Below, one piece after another: positions 18,354 to 27,245 of a stretch of DNA of 64,000 nt (position 1 is the stretch's first letter; each line of letters begins with the position of its first letter). The notes under the pieces were generated by a model. That model saw only the letters and a list, made by a program, of their open reading frames with translations. It did not search any database and was not told the DNA's origin. Source of the stretch: a virus; the IMG/VR virus record IMGVR_UViG_3300042402_007915, positions 62,001-126,000 of that record; one strand, given 5' to 3'. The position numbers and the translations under genes were made by a program.

Positions 18354-20771
18354 ATGTCTCTTGTCTCAGTTATCGCGCCAATTGAAATCCATGTCAGGTC
18401 TGAACTAGAAGACCAGCCGCTTATTGAACTGTTTCCCTTTAGGATGGACAGGGCTTCTTACTCTGCATTCGACACTGAAACCGATTACCTATCGTCGCAA
18501 GAAGTCTTGCTTGTCGAAGGCACCGCACACGACGAATGGGTTTCGGGCCATGTCCTCCCAGTTAAGTTCGAAGGCCTTAAGCTCTATGCAGAGAACGCCT
18601 TCTTTACTCACACCCCAGTTGTCTCTCCAGGTACAGTAAGCTTTTACTGGGATGAACGATATCTACCTGGAGAAGCTAGCGTTTGTGTTCTAGCCAGCAT
18701 GGAAGAACTCAGTGATATTGGCTATGAAGTGCAACTGCCAGAGGGAGCAATTGAATCCACGATTGTCGCAAGACTGTTTGTCCGAAATGAAGATGCAGAA
18801 GCCCTAACTCTTTTTAGGTGGGACTTTACCGATGAATTTACTGGTGTCCTAGAGGAAGGAGGTAGGCAGCCAACCATTGTAGACGAAAGCATTGTCTGGG
18901 AGTCCGTAAGTGATCGTCACTTTGAATGCCTGCTAGAAGAAGGGGTCCTTTACTTTAGCAACTCTCAGCACGTTAAAGTCGGCAAGACATACGAAGAGGG
19001 TGAGTCGAACATCATTGAATCGACTTGGGAGTACCACTACAATGCTAGTGCAGGAAGGACTGTCTTCACGAAGTTCTTCCCTGTTGAGAATGTGCAGGTT
19101 GCTACCGTAGACGGAGAGGTATTAACTTTCTGGGAAGAGGTTGAGAATCTCAACTTAGTAACAGATAGTACTAAGGCCTTCTCAGTTAATAGGGAACTTG
19201 GAATAGTAACCCTTGGGGGTTTTTCGAATCCTTCGCTTACGCTATCTGAAGACCTGACCGACAGCTCTAACTACATACCGTTTGTGTTTGCCGAACACCA
19301 CTCTTCTTATCCCAGCTACGGGGTTATTCAGATTGGGACCGAAAAGATCTTGTACGAAGAGAAAACCTCTCTAGGCTTCTCAAGTCTTGTTCGCGGATAT
19401 GACTCTACTACTGCAGCCGCTCACACAAGAGGGGACTATATTTCTGATAGCTCCCGAGGGGCTGTTGCGGAAGGAGAGCTTTACCTTAGTTACACTGCTG
19501 TCCCTAGGGTTGATTTTGAAGTGGCCGACAAAAGCAAGCTAGCAAGAAGAGGCCCTCGGCTTAATGTCAAGTCGACCGTATCTCCCTCCTCCTCTGGGGT
19601 CTTGCAAGTTGGAAGCAAAATCAAAAGCGTTTCTTCCTTGGTGCTTACGAGCGATTCTCCTTTAATTGGAGGCAACGTTTATGGACCAATCTATTTCGGA
19701 ACAGATGTAAGCAAGTTAACAGCTACTGCTCTTGATCGCTCTGGGAATCCGGTGGATGAAGTAGAAGTTACTATTGAAGTGCTGTCTGGAGCCGGATACC
19801 TTTCTGACGATTTGGCAATGACTGGTGGGTTCACCAACGCCGAAGGTGAGTTCTACGCAGACTACAGAAGCCCAGTAGACAGCATGGAGTCTTCTTACTC
19901 AGTTATGTCTATTACCCATGAGTCTGGAGGCACTACCATTAGAACCGAACCAATTGCAGGTTCTCTTCGCAACGAAAAGTTTTGGCTCTTCCAGGTGCTG
20001 AAGTGTGATCCCATCTATGGAACCATTGGAGTTAAGGCAAGAACAAAGCTTGCTGGGAGTACGAACGTCTTGGGAGCAAGTCATTCGATCTATATCGACG
20101 GAGTCTTTGGAGAGGTGTTCAATGGGGGCTACCTTGATGTTCTTAAGACCAACTTGGTTAAGCAACGCTTTACCGTCGTAAAGATGGACCAAGAGATAGT
20201 AGGCGGGCGGCTTGTAAGCCTTGCACACCTTGCAGAAGCTATTTCAGGCGGACAAATCATTAATCGTCCGTGCTGGTTGTTAGAGGAGGGGGCCGTCTCT
20301 TATGATTCAGACAATCCAAATGGTTTGATGCGCCTCGTCTATGAATGGTCTGAGGACGCAACGCACCCGATTACTGAAACGGCTGGAGCCTATATGCCAG
20401 TCTTTCCGGATACCGTATCCGCCTCTGCATTGGTCTATGAAGGGAGGAGCCTTCCTATTCCTGCTCCTGGTACAGATACAAACAACCTAGCTGCTTACAG
20501 AATTGTAGGTCCTAGAGAAGCTCTGTTAAGGGCTTCAGTGGTAGACCCTCTGACTGGGCAGACTATCTATTCTAACGAAATCAGACTTAAAGTTCTCATC
20601 GGTCCATCCTTGATTGGTGTTGATTTTAGTGGAGAACTTCCTATCCCGTACGGCTTAAGACTCTACACTGAAGAACATAATGATGGCGTTGCTATCGGCG
20701 GCGCAAACTTTTACACGATTAACCCTGAGGCTGTAGGGGCTTTGCAGCTTCCTCTTGCTGGAGTTATCTAA
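18354..20771 (+). CDS. Large tail/fibre protein with Ig-like domain
   Basis: 805 residues, beta-rich throughout. Around residues 320-370 it has the phage tail element in which a sheet 'G.IQIGTEKILYEE' is followed by LVRGYDSTTAAAHTRGD, a motif I recognise from many tail and fibre proteins. Around residues 455-520 LTATALDRSGNPVDEVEV and FTNAEGEFYADY match a bacterial Ig-like (Big_1/invasin) domain. Overlaps the next gene (TAATG). Likely a virion surface component binding the host or holding fibres. Confidence 0.65.
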   Translation: MSLVSVIAPIEIHVRSELEDQPLIELFPFRMDRASYSAFDTETDYLSSQEVLLVEGTAHDEWVSGHVLPVKFEGLKLYAENAFFTHTPVVSPGTVSFYWDERYLPGEASVCVLASMEELSDIGYEVQLPEGAIESTIVARLFVRNEDAEALTLFRWDFTDEFTGVLEEGGRQPTIVDESIVWESVSDRHFECLLEEGVLYFSNSQHVKVGKTYEEGESNIIESTWEYHYNASAGRTVFTKFFPVENVQVATVDGEVLTFWEEVENLNLVTDSTKAFSVNRELGIVTLGGFSNPSLTLSEDLTDSSNYIPFVFAEHHSSYPSYGVIQIGTEKILYEEKTSLGFSSLVRGYDSTTAAAHTRGDYISDSSRGAVAEGELYLSYTAVPRVDFEVADKSKLARRGPRLNVKSTVSPSSSGVLQVGSKIKSVSSLVLTSDSPLIGGNVYGPIYFGTDVSKLTATALDRSGNPVDEVEVTIEVLSGAGYLSDDLAMTGGFTNAEGEFYADYRSPVDSMESSYSVMSITHESGGTTIRTEPIAGSLRNEKFWLFQVLKCDPIYGTIGVKARTKLAGSTNVLGASHSIYIDGVFGEVFNGGYLDVLKTNLVKQRFTVVKMDQEIVGGRLVSLAHLAEAISGGQIINRPCWLLEEGAVSYDSDNPNGLMRLVYEWSEDATHPITETAGAYMPVFPDTVSASALVYEGRSLPIPAPGTDTNNLAAYRIVGPREALLRASVVDPLTGQTIYSNEIRLKVLIGPSLIGVDFSGELPIPYGLRLYTEEHNDGVAIGGANFYTINPEAVGALQLPLAGVI

Positions 20772-22960
20772 TGGCAGACAAGCTTAAATCTGGTATCTCA
20801 GTTGTACCTACATTTGTAGATGGAGAGGCAGTCAGAGCTGCAAAGCTTACTGCTATTACCGCCCAGCTTCAGCGTGCAGTTTCTAACCTAGAGAAAGCGA
20901 TTGGGGACATTCATGATGAGTCCTTCCCCTATTCGTCTGCTGCTGAGGCAAGACTGTCACCCCCATGGGGACGGTCTCTAACTCTAAATGAGTCTTTCCT
21001 TGACGCTGGACGGTCTCTAGACATTGTGAACTTGGCGCGTTTTGTTGGTCCCGCATCAAACCTAAACCCTACCATGCCCGCTACATCTAGGACGATTGTT
21101 GAACCAACGCCAACAAGCGCTCATTGCTTCCAGCTTAAGTTTCCAGCCAACACTGTTACTTCAAGCACTGATGCATCATTGACTACAAAGGTTGCAAGTC
21201 TCAACCTGCTTAATGCGGCAGGCGAATACTTCTATGATGCTGATACGAACAGCATCTACTGTGTGACAGCAACAGCTGGTGGAACAATTACTTACACAAC
21301 TGTTCCGTACACCTACGCAGGTGGAGCAAACTATACTGGTGCCAGATTCAACGTCATCCCAGACCCAAATCAATTGCATGAGGGCGGAGACGGTTGCGAC
21401 GTCTCGGCTGAGCTTGACTCTGAAGGACGCCACCTTATTTCTCTCCCGGTCATCTCTCATACGCAGAGGAGCTTTTCGGAAGCAGATGTTGCTCTAACCA
21501 GCCTAGATCCTCTCTACCAAGACCAGCTCTTACTCCCCAAGGTACTAGTGGACAACTTTACAGCCGGGGATACGATCCCAGCTGGGTTCCTAATGCTGAA
21601 GAACTGGACTACTGGCAAGGTCTACGACTCGGCAACTTATACGTACATCGATTCTGAAAGCTTCTACATCTCAGGGGTTGACCTAGAAGAAGAGGTGGCC
21701 AACGGAGATCAGTTCATTACACTGACGGTCGGAACTGACATTACTACGTCCATTGACGACCTTAGAATGAAAATGGGCCTCCACTCTCACGATGGTCGGT
21801 TCGGGGAGCAGCACATTGAAGCTGGCACTATTACTGGTTGGACTACTAACGCTGGACCTAGTGGCGTTTACATGCCTTCCAGCATTGCCAACAACCATGC
21901 CCCACAGTATCTCCTTCGAGACGGCAAGCGTACAGATAACTCTCCCCTCAATGACGACAATGCCATGAGAGGAGATATTTGGTTTGGACTTACGGCGGGA
22001 ACTCCTGGAGCTTACCTTCCCCTCCTCTCTAGCGGCGAAAGCTATGGTGTTCGGTTTGGCGGTTCGGGATGGCGCATCTACAGAAACAGCTCTGACGACC
22101 TTGTCATTACAACCCCTGCGGATGACCGCGTAAAGATTGAGACTACAAAGAACGTAGCCTTATTCACTCCGGTGAAGATGTTTGCCGGCTTCAACATAGA
22201 GACGGTTGAACTAACAAGCGGTTCCAAACCAGATGGCCAATACTGGGGTAGTTACAGCTTCGAGGAAGAAGCTCATGGCATTGCCGGTCATAACGTAGAT
22301 GCCACCTTCTCTGGGATTTATGTAGGGCCAACTTCTAACGAGTGGGGCGTTGATAGACTTCCTGCTTGGGATATTGATCGTCATGGAACCGAACATAGTG
22401 TCAGGGCGGAACAATCCTGGTGTACTTGGCCAGGAAGTGTAAGCGTCGCTGGCACCGTTAGTGGGAGTGCCGCTGCTGACTATTGGGTGGTTCCTAAGAT
22501 TCAGATTATACACGTTGGTCTTCAGAGTCTGAAGGTAAACTTCAAAGACAGCGGCGGAAGTAACGCAGCTACTTGGGCTGATGTTCAGTACGCAGTAACA
22601 GATGCTATCCCGCTTCCATCAGGCCTAATGCATTACCACGTTATCGGCATCATGGGTATGCTTCATCAGCCCGATATCGGAGCTAACGCCTGGGAGACGG
22701 GCTACACAAACATTAGAGGCCAAGCGCTCAGCCATATTGCCTTTAGGATTGTAAGCGGAGAAGTATTCGCCACCATCGACTGTGACACTGGCTCGGATTC
22801 AAATAATCCTTACTACTGGTCCAACTGGATGGATGCGGAGGGAGATACGTCTGGCGACGCACCGAACTCCTCAAGCATCAACTATGTAGACGTGAAGATT
22901 ACGCTTCTCATTGCAGCTCCAGAGAAAACAGGAATCACGAATATCTACGAGAGAACCTAA
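20771..22960 (+). CDS. Tail fibre-like protein
   Basis: 729 residues. A short helical N-terminus (about residues 20-50, LTAITAQLQRAVSNLEKAIGD) may be an attachment or trimer coil. The following beta-rich body includes, near residue 337, HSHDGRFGEQHIEAGTI, a histidine-containing element common in fibre shafts and tips. The end is a compact beta domain. No enzyme motif such as an SGNH hydrolase or lyase signature is visible. Start overlaps the preceding stop, and its stop overlaps the next ATG. Confidence 0.6.
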   Translation: MADKLKSGISVVPTFVDGEAVRAAKLTAITAQLQRAVSNLEKAIGDIHDESFPYSSAAEARLSPPWGRSLTLNESFLDAGRSLDIVNLARFVGPASNLNPTMPATSRTIVEPTPTSAHCFQLKFPANTVTSSTDASLTTKVASLNLLNAAGEYFYDADTNSIYCVTATAGGTITYTTVPYTYAGGANYTGARFNVIPDPNQLHEGGDGCDVSAELDSEGRHLISLPVISHTQRSFSEADVALTSLDPLYQDQLLLPKVLVDNFTAGDTIPAGFLMLKNWTTGKVYDSATYTYIDSESFYISGVDLEEEVANGDQFITLTVGTDITTSIDDLRMKMGLHSHDGRFGEQHIEAGTITGWTTNAGPSGVYMPSSIANNHAPQYLLRDGKRTDNSPLNDDNAMRGDIWFGLTAGTPGAYLPLLSSGESYGVRFGGSGWRIYRNSSDDLVITTPADDRVKIETTKNVALFTPVKMFAGFNIETVELTSGSKPDGQYWGSYSFEEEAHGIAGHNVDATFSGIYVGPTSNEWGVDRLPAWDIDRHGTEHSVRAEQSWCTWPGSVSVAGTVSGSAAADYWVVPKIQIIHVGLQSLKVNFKDSGGSNAATWADVQYAVTDAIPLPSGLMHYHVIGIMGMLHQPDIGANAWETGYTNIRGQALSHIAFRIVSGEVFATIDCDTGSDSNNPYYWSNWMDAEGDTSGDAPNSSSINYVDVKITLLIAAPEKTGITNIYERT

Positions 22961-25041
22961 TGGCTAAGCTAACCTTAAAGCTTCTTGCTAGTGGAGACGC
23001 CGATAACAAGATTGAGTTGTCGGCGCCGTTCCATGTTCACGTACATAACAATGTCGAGCAGTTCTCTTTCTCTAGGACCCTCAAAGAGGGACATGTACCC
23101 ATCGCCTACTTAGAGAATGAAGCAATCACACCTACCAAGAACTTGAGCCTAGTGGAAAGGTACTACGTTGCTCCTGGGTTCGTACCTGAACGTGTAGAAG
23201 ACCCCCTGAGGGCTGGTAAAACGTTTACAAGCGTCGCGTACAGCTCACCCTATAGACGAGTCCTCATGACAAACCAGACGGCCCAGAACGAACGTGGGAG
23301 ACTTGTACCGCTATACAAGAAACACCTTGTACCAACCGGAACAACAAGGGTTGAGATCCGCAAGGTCTCAACCGAAAACGATCCGAAACTAAATGCTGAG
23401 TTTAGATTTGACGCAGACACTTTGTCCGTCTTCAACAACTTCAAGAATCGCTTTGACACCGAGACTGAATACACCATTTACTTTGTAGACTGTTTTGGTG
23501 CGTATGGGAAGATTACTCAGATATTGAATAACGTCCCTGCGGTTTCAGAGGCAACTTGGGAAGACATTGACCTTGAGACTGGTGCGTTAAGAGAGGGGCT
23601 TTCCGTTTACACAGTAGAGAAGAACTCTGATGGCTACACTTTCTACTTGAACGTTGGAGACAAGTATTGGGTCAAAGCTAATGACGAGTACATGATTCGT
23701 CCAGTAAAACCCAAGACGTTAAGCTACAAAGACTCTTGGTATATGCAGTTCTCGGCTGGGGAAGTAGTTGATTTTCACAATGGCCTTACCATGCGGTATA
23801 GCGTTCCTGAGATTAGTACCCAGCCCTATACGCCCTATGCTCCTTACATGTTTGCAAGTCAACAGACTGGATTGCAGCTAGATGAAAGCCTGTTGTACCT
23901 TGGGAGAAAGAGATTGGCGATTAAGCCTGAAATGGGTCTCCACTTGGTAGTAAAACTGCTTGACGGCAATGGTCTCCTAAAGCGTGTCCTTACTACTCAG
24001 AGCTCCAAGAACGGATTGCCTTATAGCGGTGCAGTAAAGTATGAGTATGGTTCTATTGCGTCTTGGTCGAATGAAAGCGGCCTTGTCGTTCTTAATGAAC
24101 AAATCGGCACTAACACTCAGGTGGAAGCGTCCTTCTATTACGAAGCCGATCTTCTTAACTACACGGGTATCAATCTCAATCCCTTTACCGACTCTAGGAT
24201 CCTAAACCACACTATTGTGTTCTACATTGTTCCGAACGTCGTTGATGGAGAGCGGGCTATCCACCATCTGATTGTTGACTCTTCAGGGCGTATCGTTTAC
24301 TCCTCGCAAGGTCCGGGCGCAAGCTCTTATCCAAACCTGCAAAGACTCAACACTGATGAGTCTTTCAATGACAATACAGTTGTGGGTATGGCTTACCAAG
24401 ACGAAGAGGACGATTCCTTTTACGGCCTCTACTGCTTTGGCCAAGAGAACAACTTCGGGTATGTAGTCCTTGCAGAAGTTTCTTACCAAGACACTCAGCA
24501 CGTTAGCGATGTTAAGTCAGTAGATGTTCTTCCAAAAGGTGGTGTTCCTAAAGACAGAGTGTTCACGTATACACGTAACCCCAAACTCATTGAGTCAGCA
24601 AAGTCTTGGAGTCCTAGAGGAAGGAAGGTGGTGCGAAGTGGAGTGCTCTTAATAGAGGCGCCCCTTTCTCTTCTCCAGGACTATGGCGGCAGGCTCACCC
24701 TGCAAGAAGCAGAAACCCTGTTGACACAAAGAGTCGACATGTCAGTACTGCCTGTAATCGAGTGGACCTACCCTAAGTGCATAGTCAACGTAGATACAAC
24801 CGTTGAAAGTGAAGTTAGCTTTGCTTGCTCGTTCGAAGGTTTATACACCTACAACCTATACAGAAAAAACGAAGACGGTATATTTGACCTTTACGATAGC
24901 GTCGCAGTAACCGAACGAGGTGACATCAATTTTCTGGTTGATGAACTTAGCTCTGGGGCTGTAGAAACCTTCAGATTGTGTTTAAGCTATGGTGAGATTG
25001 AGTATCCAGCTTCTTGTGAAGTAACAGTTGAGGTGAAATAA
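22960..25041 (+). CDS. Large beta-rich tail protein, unknown
   Basis: 693 residues, mostly alternating strands. The last 95 residues, after PVIEWTYPKCIVNVD, look like a fibronectin type III-like module (CSFEGLYTYNLYRKNEDG then a terminal strand). No transmembrane or signal sequence. It sits inside the continuous tail operon and overlaps both neighbours by one base (TAATG). Role is probably structural; the family is not recognised. Confidence 0.6.
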   Translation: MAKLTLKLLASGDADNKIELSAPFHVHVHNNVEQFSFSRTLKEGHVPIAYLENEAITPTKNLSLVERYYVAPGFVPERVEDPLRAGKTFTSVAYSSPYRRVLMTNQTAQNERGRLVPLYKKHLVPTGTTRVEIRKVSTENDPKLNAEFRFDADTLSVFNNFKNRFDTETEYTIYFVDCFGAYGKITQILNNVPAVSEATWEDIDLETGALREGLSVYTVEKNSDGYTFYLNVGDKYWVKANDEYMIRPVKPKTLSYKDSWYMQFSAGEVVDFHNGLTMRYSVPEISTQPYTPYAPYMFASQQTGLQLDESLLYLGRKRLAIKPEMGLHLVVKLLDGNGLLKRVLTTQSSKNGLPYSGAVKYEYGSIASWSNESGLVVLNEQIGTNTQVEASFYYEADLLNYTGINLNPFTDSRILNHTIVFYIVPNVVDGERAIHHLIVDSSGRIVYSSQGPGASSYPNLQRLNTDESFNDNTVVGMAYQDEEDDSFYGLYCFGQENNFGYVVLAEVSYQDTQHVSDVKSVDVLPKGGVPKDRVFTYTRNPKLIESAKSWSPRGRKVVRSGVLLIEAPLSLLQDYGGRLTLQEAETLLTQRVDMSVLPVIEWTYPKCIVNVDTTVESEVSFACSFEGLYTYNLYRKNEDGIFDLYDSVAVTERGDINFLVDELSSGAVETFRLCLSYGEIEYPASCEVTVEVK

Positions 25042-25490
25042 TGGCGGCTAAAGATATCACATTTGAATTCGATGGGGATCCAATCCAGTCTCCCCAGGCC
25101 TTAGAGTCGGGGACTTCTGTTACGATTCACATTGTGAATTCAGGAGAAGAGGACCAAGCCACCCTTGGGATGTTTTTGGTACCCGCAGATAACCTCGGCA
25201 CTTGGGAAGATGCTTCCGAAGACGCTCCTGCAACGGATTACCAGACAGTTCTCACTTGGGGCACTAATACTGTCCTTGAAGAAGATACCCAGGGTGGTCT
25301 CAAGGTTACCTACCAAAATGGAGAGGGAGAAGTCACGACTTACTTTACAAGACTACAAGGCTCTCTTTACGAGAATAGGATCGAGCTGCTTGAGCTTGAG
25401 GTTGGAGAGTCACACGAGATTACCCTTGAGCTTGAAACCCCAACGGGAGAAGCTGCTAGAAAAATCTACGTAAGCCTAGCCGTGGAGTAA
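25041..25490 (+). CDS. Small beta-sandwich tail protein, unknown
   Basis: 149 residues, acidic. The order of strands (GTSVTIHIVNSGEED near the start, VGESHEITLELETPTGEA near the end) resembles a CARDB/Ig-like sandwich of the sort used as spacers or decoration domains. No catalytic motif. It is placed between large tail proteins in the same operon. Confidence 0.6.
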   Translation: MAAKDITFEFDGDPIQSPQALESGTSVTIHIVNSGEEDQATLGMFLVPADNLGTWEDASEDAPATDYQTVLTWGTNTVLEEDTQGGLKVTYQNGEGEVTTYFTRLQGSLYENRIELLELEVGESHEITLELETPTGEAARKIYVSLAVE

Positions 25491-25493
25491 ACC

Positions 25494-27245
25494 ATGAACA
25501 CAAGAATGACTCCCAAGTTCAGGGACGCTCAAGTTGCTGTTGTAGAAGAATATGTGAGAGGAAGGCGTAAGGGCGTTCTTGAACAGCAGGCTGGTAACGA
25601 GGAGATGAAGAAACGACTTCGACTCCTCGAAGGCAATCTTGTTACTGTACCTGTTCCGATGGATGGTCCAATTCGTGCTAAAGACCTAGACGAAGCTTTG
25701 ACGAGCTACCTTCTTCTCAACGGAAGCTTGGAGCGAGCCACGGAGTCCCATGTTGATTTTTGTTCGAAGCTTACAGAGAACGCTAAGATGCGCCTGGATG
25801 ACTTCGAAGTTAAGACGACAAGGGCTGAAGGTTTGGTTTTGGAAGTAAGTACCGAAGACGATGAGCAGACGCAGATTCATCTTAACCAGTTCCTCAACAA
25901 CAGAGACTTCGGCGATCAGATAGAAACCCCCATTACAGATCCTAAGACGGGTATTGTCTTCACGGAAGACCACCGTTGTTCTCCTCGTGGTCTTGGTGGA
26001 CTTAGACTTCCTGAAGCGGACATTGCCGAACTAAGGTTTGTACAAGCAGACATCAGTTATGAAGACACTTCGTTTTCGAACGTAAAGGCTCCAATCCCAA
26101 CCGATGACCCCGCCAAGGTGTTCCTCGAGAAAGCAGCCTTCAGGTTCAGTTCCTATCAGTCGAAAGACTGGAGAAAGACAAAGTCTAATGCAGCTTTGGG
26201 TTTGGTTTTGACGCTGCCTGGTTCCCAGCTAATCAACTCAATTAGAGTCAGAATGGGGTCGGCAAAGAAGACCGAAGTTGAGGAGCTTTACTTCGAGAAC
26301 GAATATGGCGAGTGGGAAAGTATTGAGGTGCATATACCAGTTGAAGGAGATAGCTTTGAGTTGCTATTTGCTCCAGTTACCACACGCCGGCTTAGGATTG
26401 TTTTTGTGCAGTACTCTCCGCTTTACGTGGGACCTCAAACCTTTAGTTTTGATAACAGAGTAATGCAGGAAGAAGTAGAGCATTACGAATTCGTAATCAA
26501 AGAGATTTGGGCGCGTAGGATCCAGTACAAGGGTCTTGGGTACTTTTTGAGCAAGAGCATGGAAGTAGAGCGGCCCCTCTCTTTCTCCCTCAAGGAAGCA
26601 GTGCTCGACCTAACAGGTTCACACGCAAGGTACTTTGTAAGTGATACTGTTACAACAGACACCTTAACTGATAAGTACCTACTCCTTACCTTGAGGGGAA
26701 GGGCGGGGAAAGAAAGCGAAGTCATCATTGCTGTACCTAGCAGCGCTACCGAAGCGGAGATGCTCCCAAGTACCAACCAAGCTAGTAGACTGAACTTCGC
26801 ACCACTCATCACAGAAACATCTGCTCCTGTAGTCAAGAACAGTTCTGGCGTCCTAGTGTTTGGTACTGACTACGAGATTACTTATAACGGCATTAACTGG
26901 ATTGGTGCGTACGACAGTACAAATCCATATATCAATGGAGACTTAACACCGGTAGCGACTTCAGCGCAAATAAGATTACTGGCTCCAGAATCCGGAGAGC
27001 TCTACTGGATTGAATACAAAGCTATGCCTAACCAGTATCTTGAGAAGTCTAAGAGATTCTTTCTGAAGAATGGTAGAGTGCAAACGGCGAAGAAAAATAA
27101 CCTGCTGGAAGGAGAAGTGAGAGTTCTCTACGTACTAAGATCTCTTTCTAACGATTTCTATCTAACACCCGTAATCAAGAATTACTTGCTGCGTGTAAGG
27201 GAAGGGAACAATGAGAACGAATCTTCTAGGCCAAGAGAGTCCTAA
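25494..27245 (+). CDS. Tail protein with discoidin-like domain (1 of 3)
   Basis: 583 residues. After a helical N-terminal third comes a beta domain around residues 215-305 with the pattern of an F5/8C (discoidin) module: a strand LVLTLPGSQLINSIRVRMG followed by TTRRLRIVFVQY. Such modules usually bind carbohydrate or protein surfaces. The next two genes show similar sections, so the three appear to be diverged relatives. The 3' end overlaps the next gene by 35 bases. Likely virion-exposed; ligand unknown. Confidence 0.6.
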   Translation: MNTRMTPKFRDAQVAVVEEYVRGRRKGVLEQQAGNEEMKKRLRLLEGNLVTVPVPMDGPIRAKDLDEALTSYLLLNGSLERATESHVDFCSKLTENAKMRLDDFEVKTTRAEGLVLEVSTEDDEQTQIHLNQFLNNRDFGDQIETPITDPKTGIVFTEDHRCSPRGLGGLRLPEADIAELRFVQADISYEDTSFSNVKAPIPTDDPAKVFLEKAAFRFSSYQSKDWRKTKSNAALGLVLTLPGSQLINSIRVRMGSAKKTEVEELYFENEYGEWESIEVHIPVEGDSFELLFAPVTTRRLRIVFVQYSPLYVGPQTFSFDNRVMQEEVEHYEFVIKEIWARRIQYKGLGYFLSKSMEVERPLSFSLKEAVLDLTGSHARYFVSDTVTTDTLTDKYLLLTLRGRAGKESEVIIAVPSSATEAEMLPSTNQASRLNFAPLITETSAPVVKNSSGVLVFGTDYEITYNGINWIGAYDSTNPYINGDLTPVATSAQIRLLAPESGELYWIEYKAMPNQYLEKSKRFFLKNGRVQTAKKNNLLEGEVRVLYVLRSLSNDFYLTPVIKNYLLRVREGNNENESSRPRES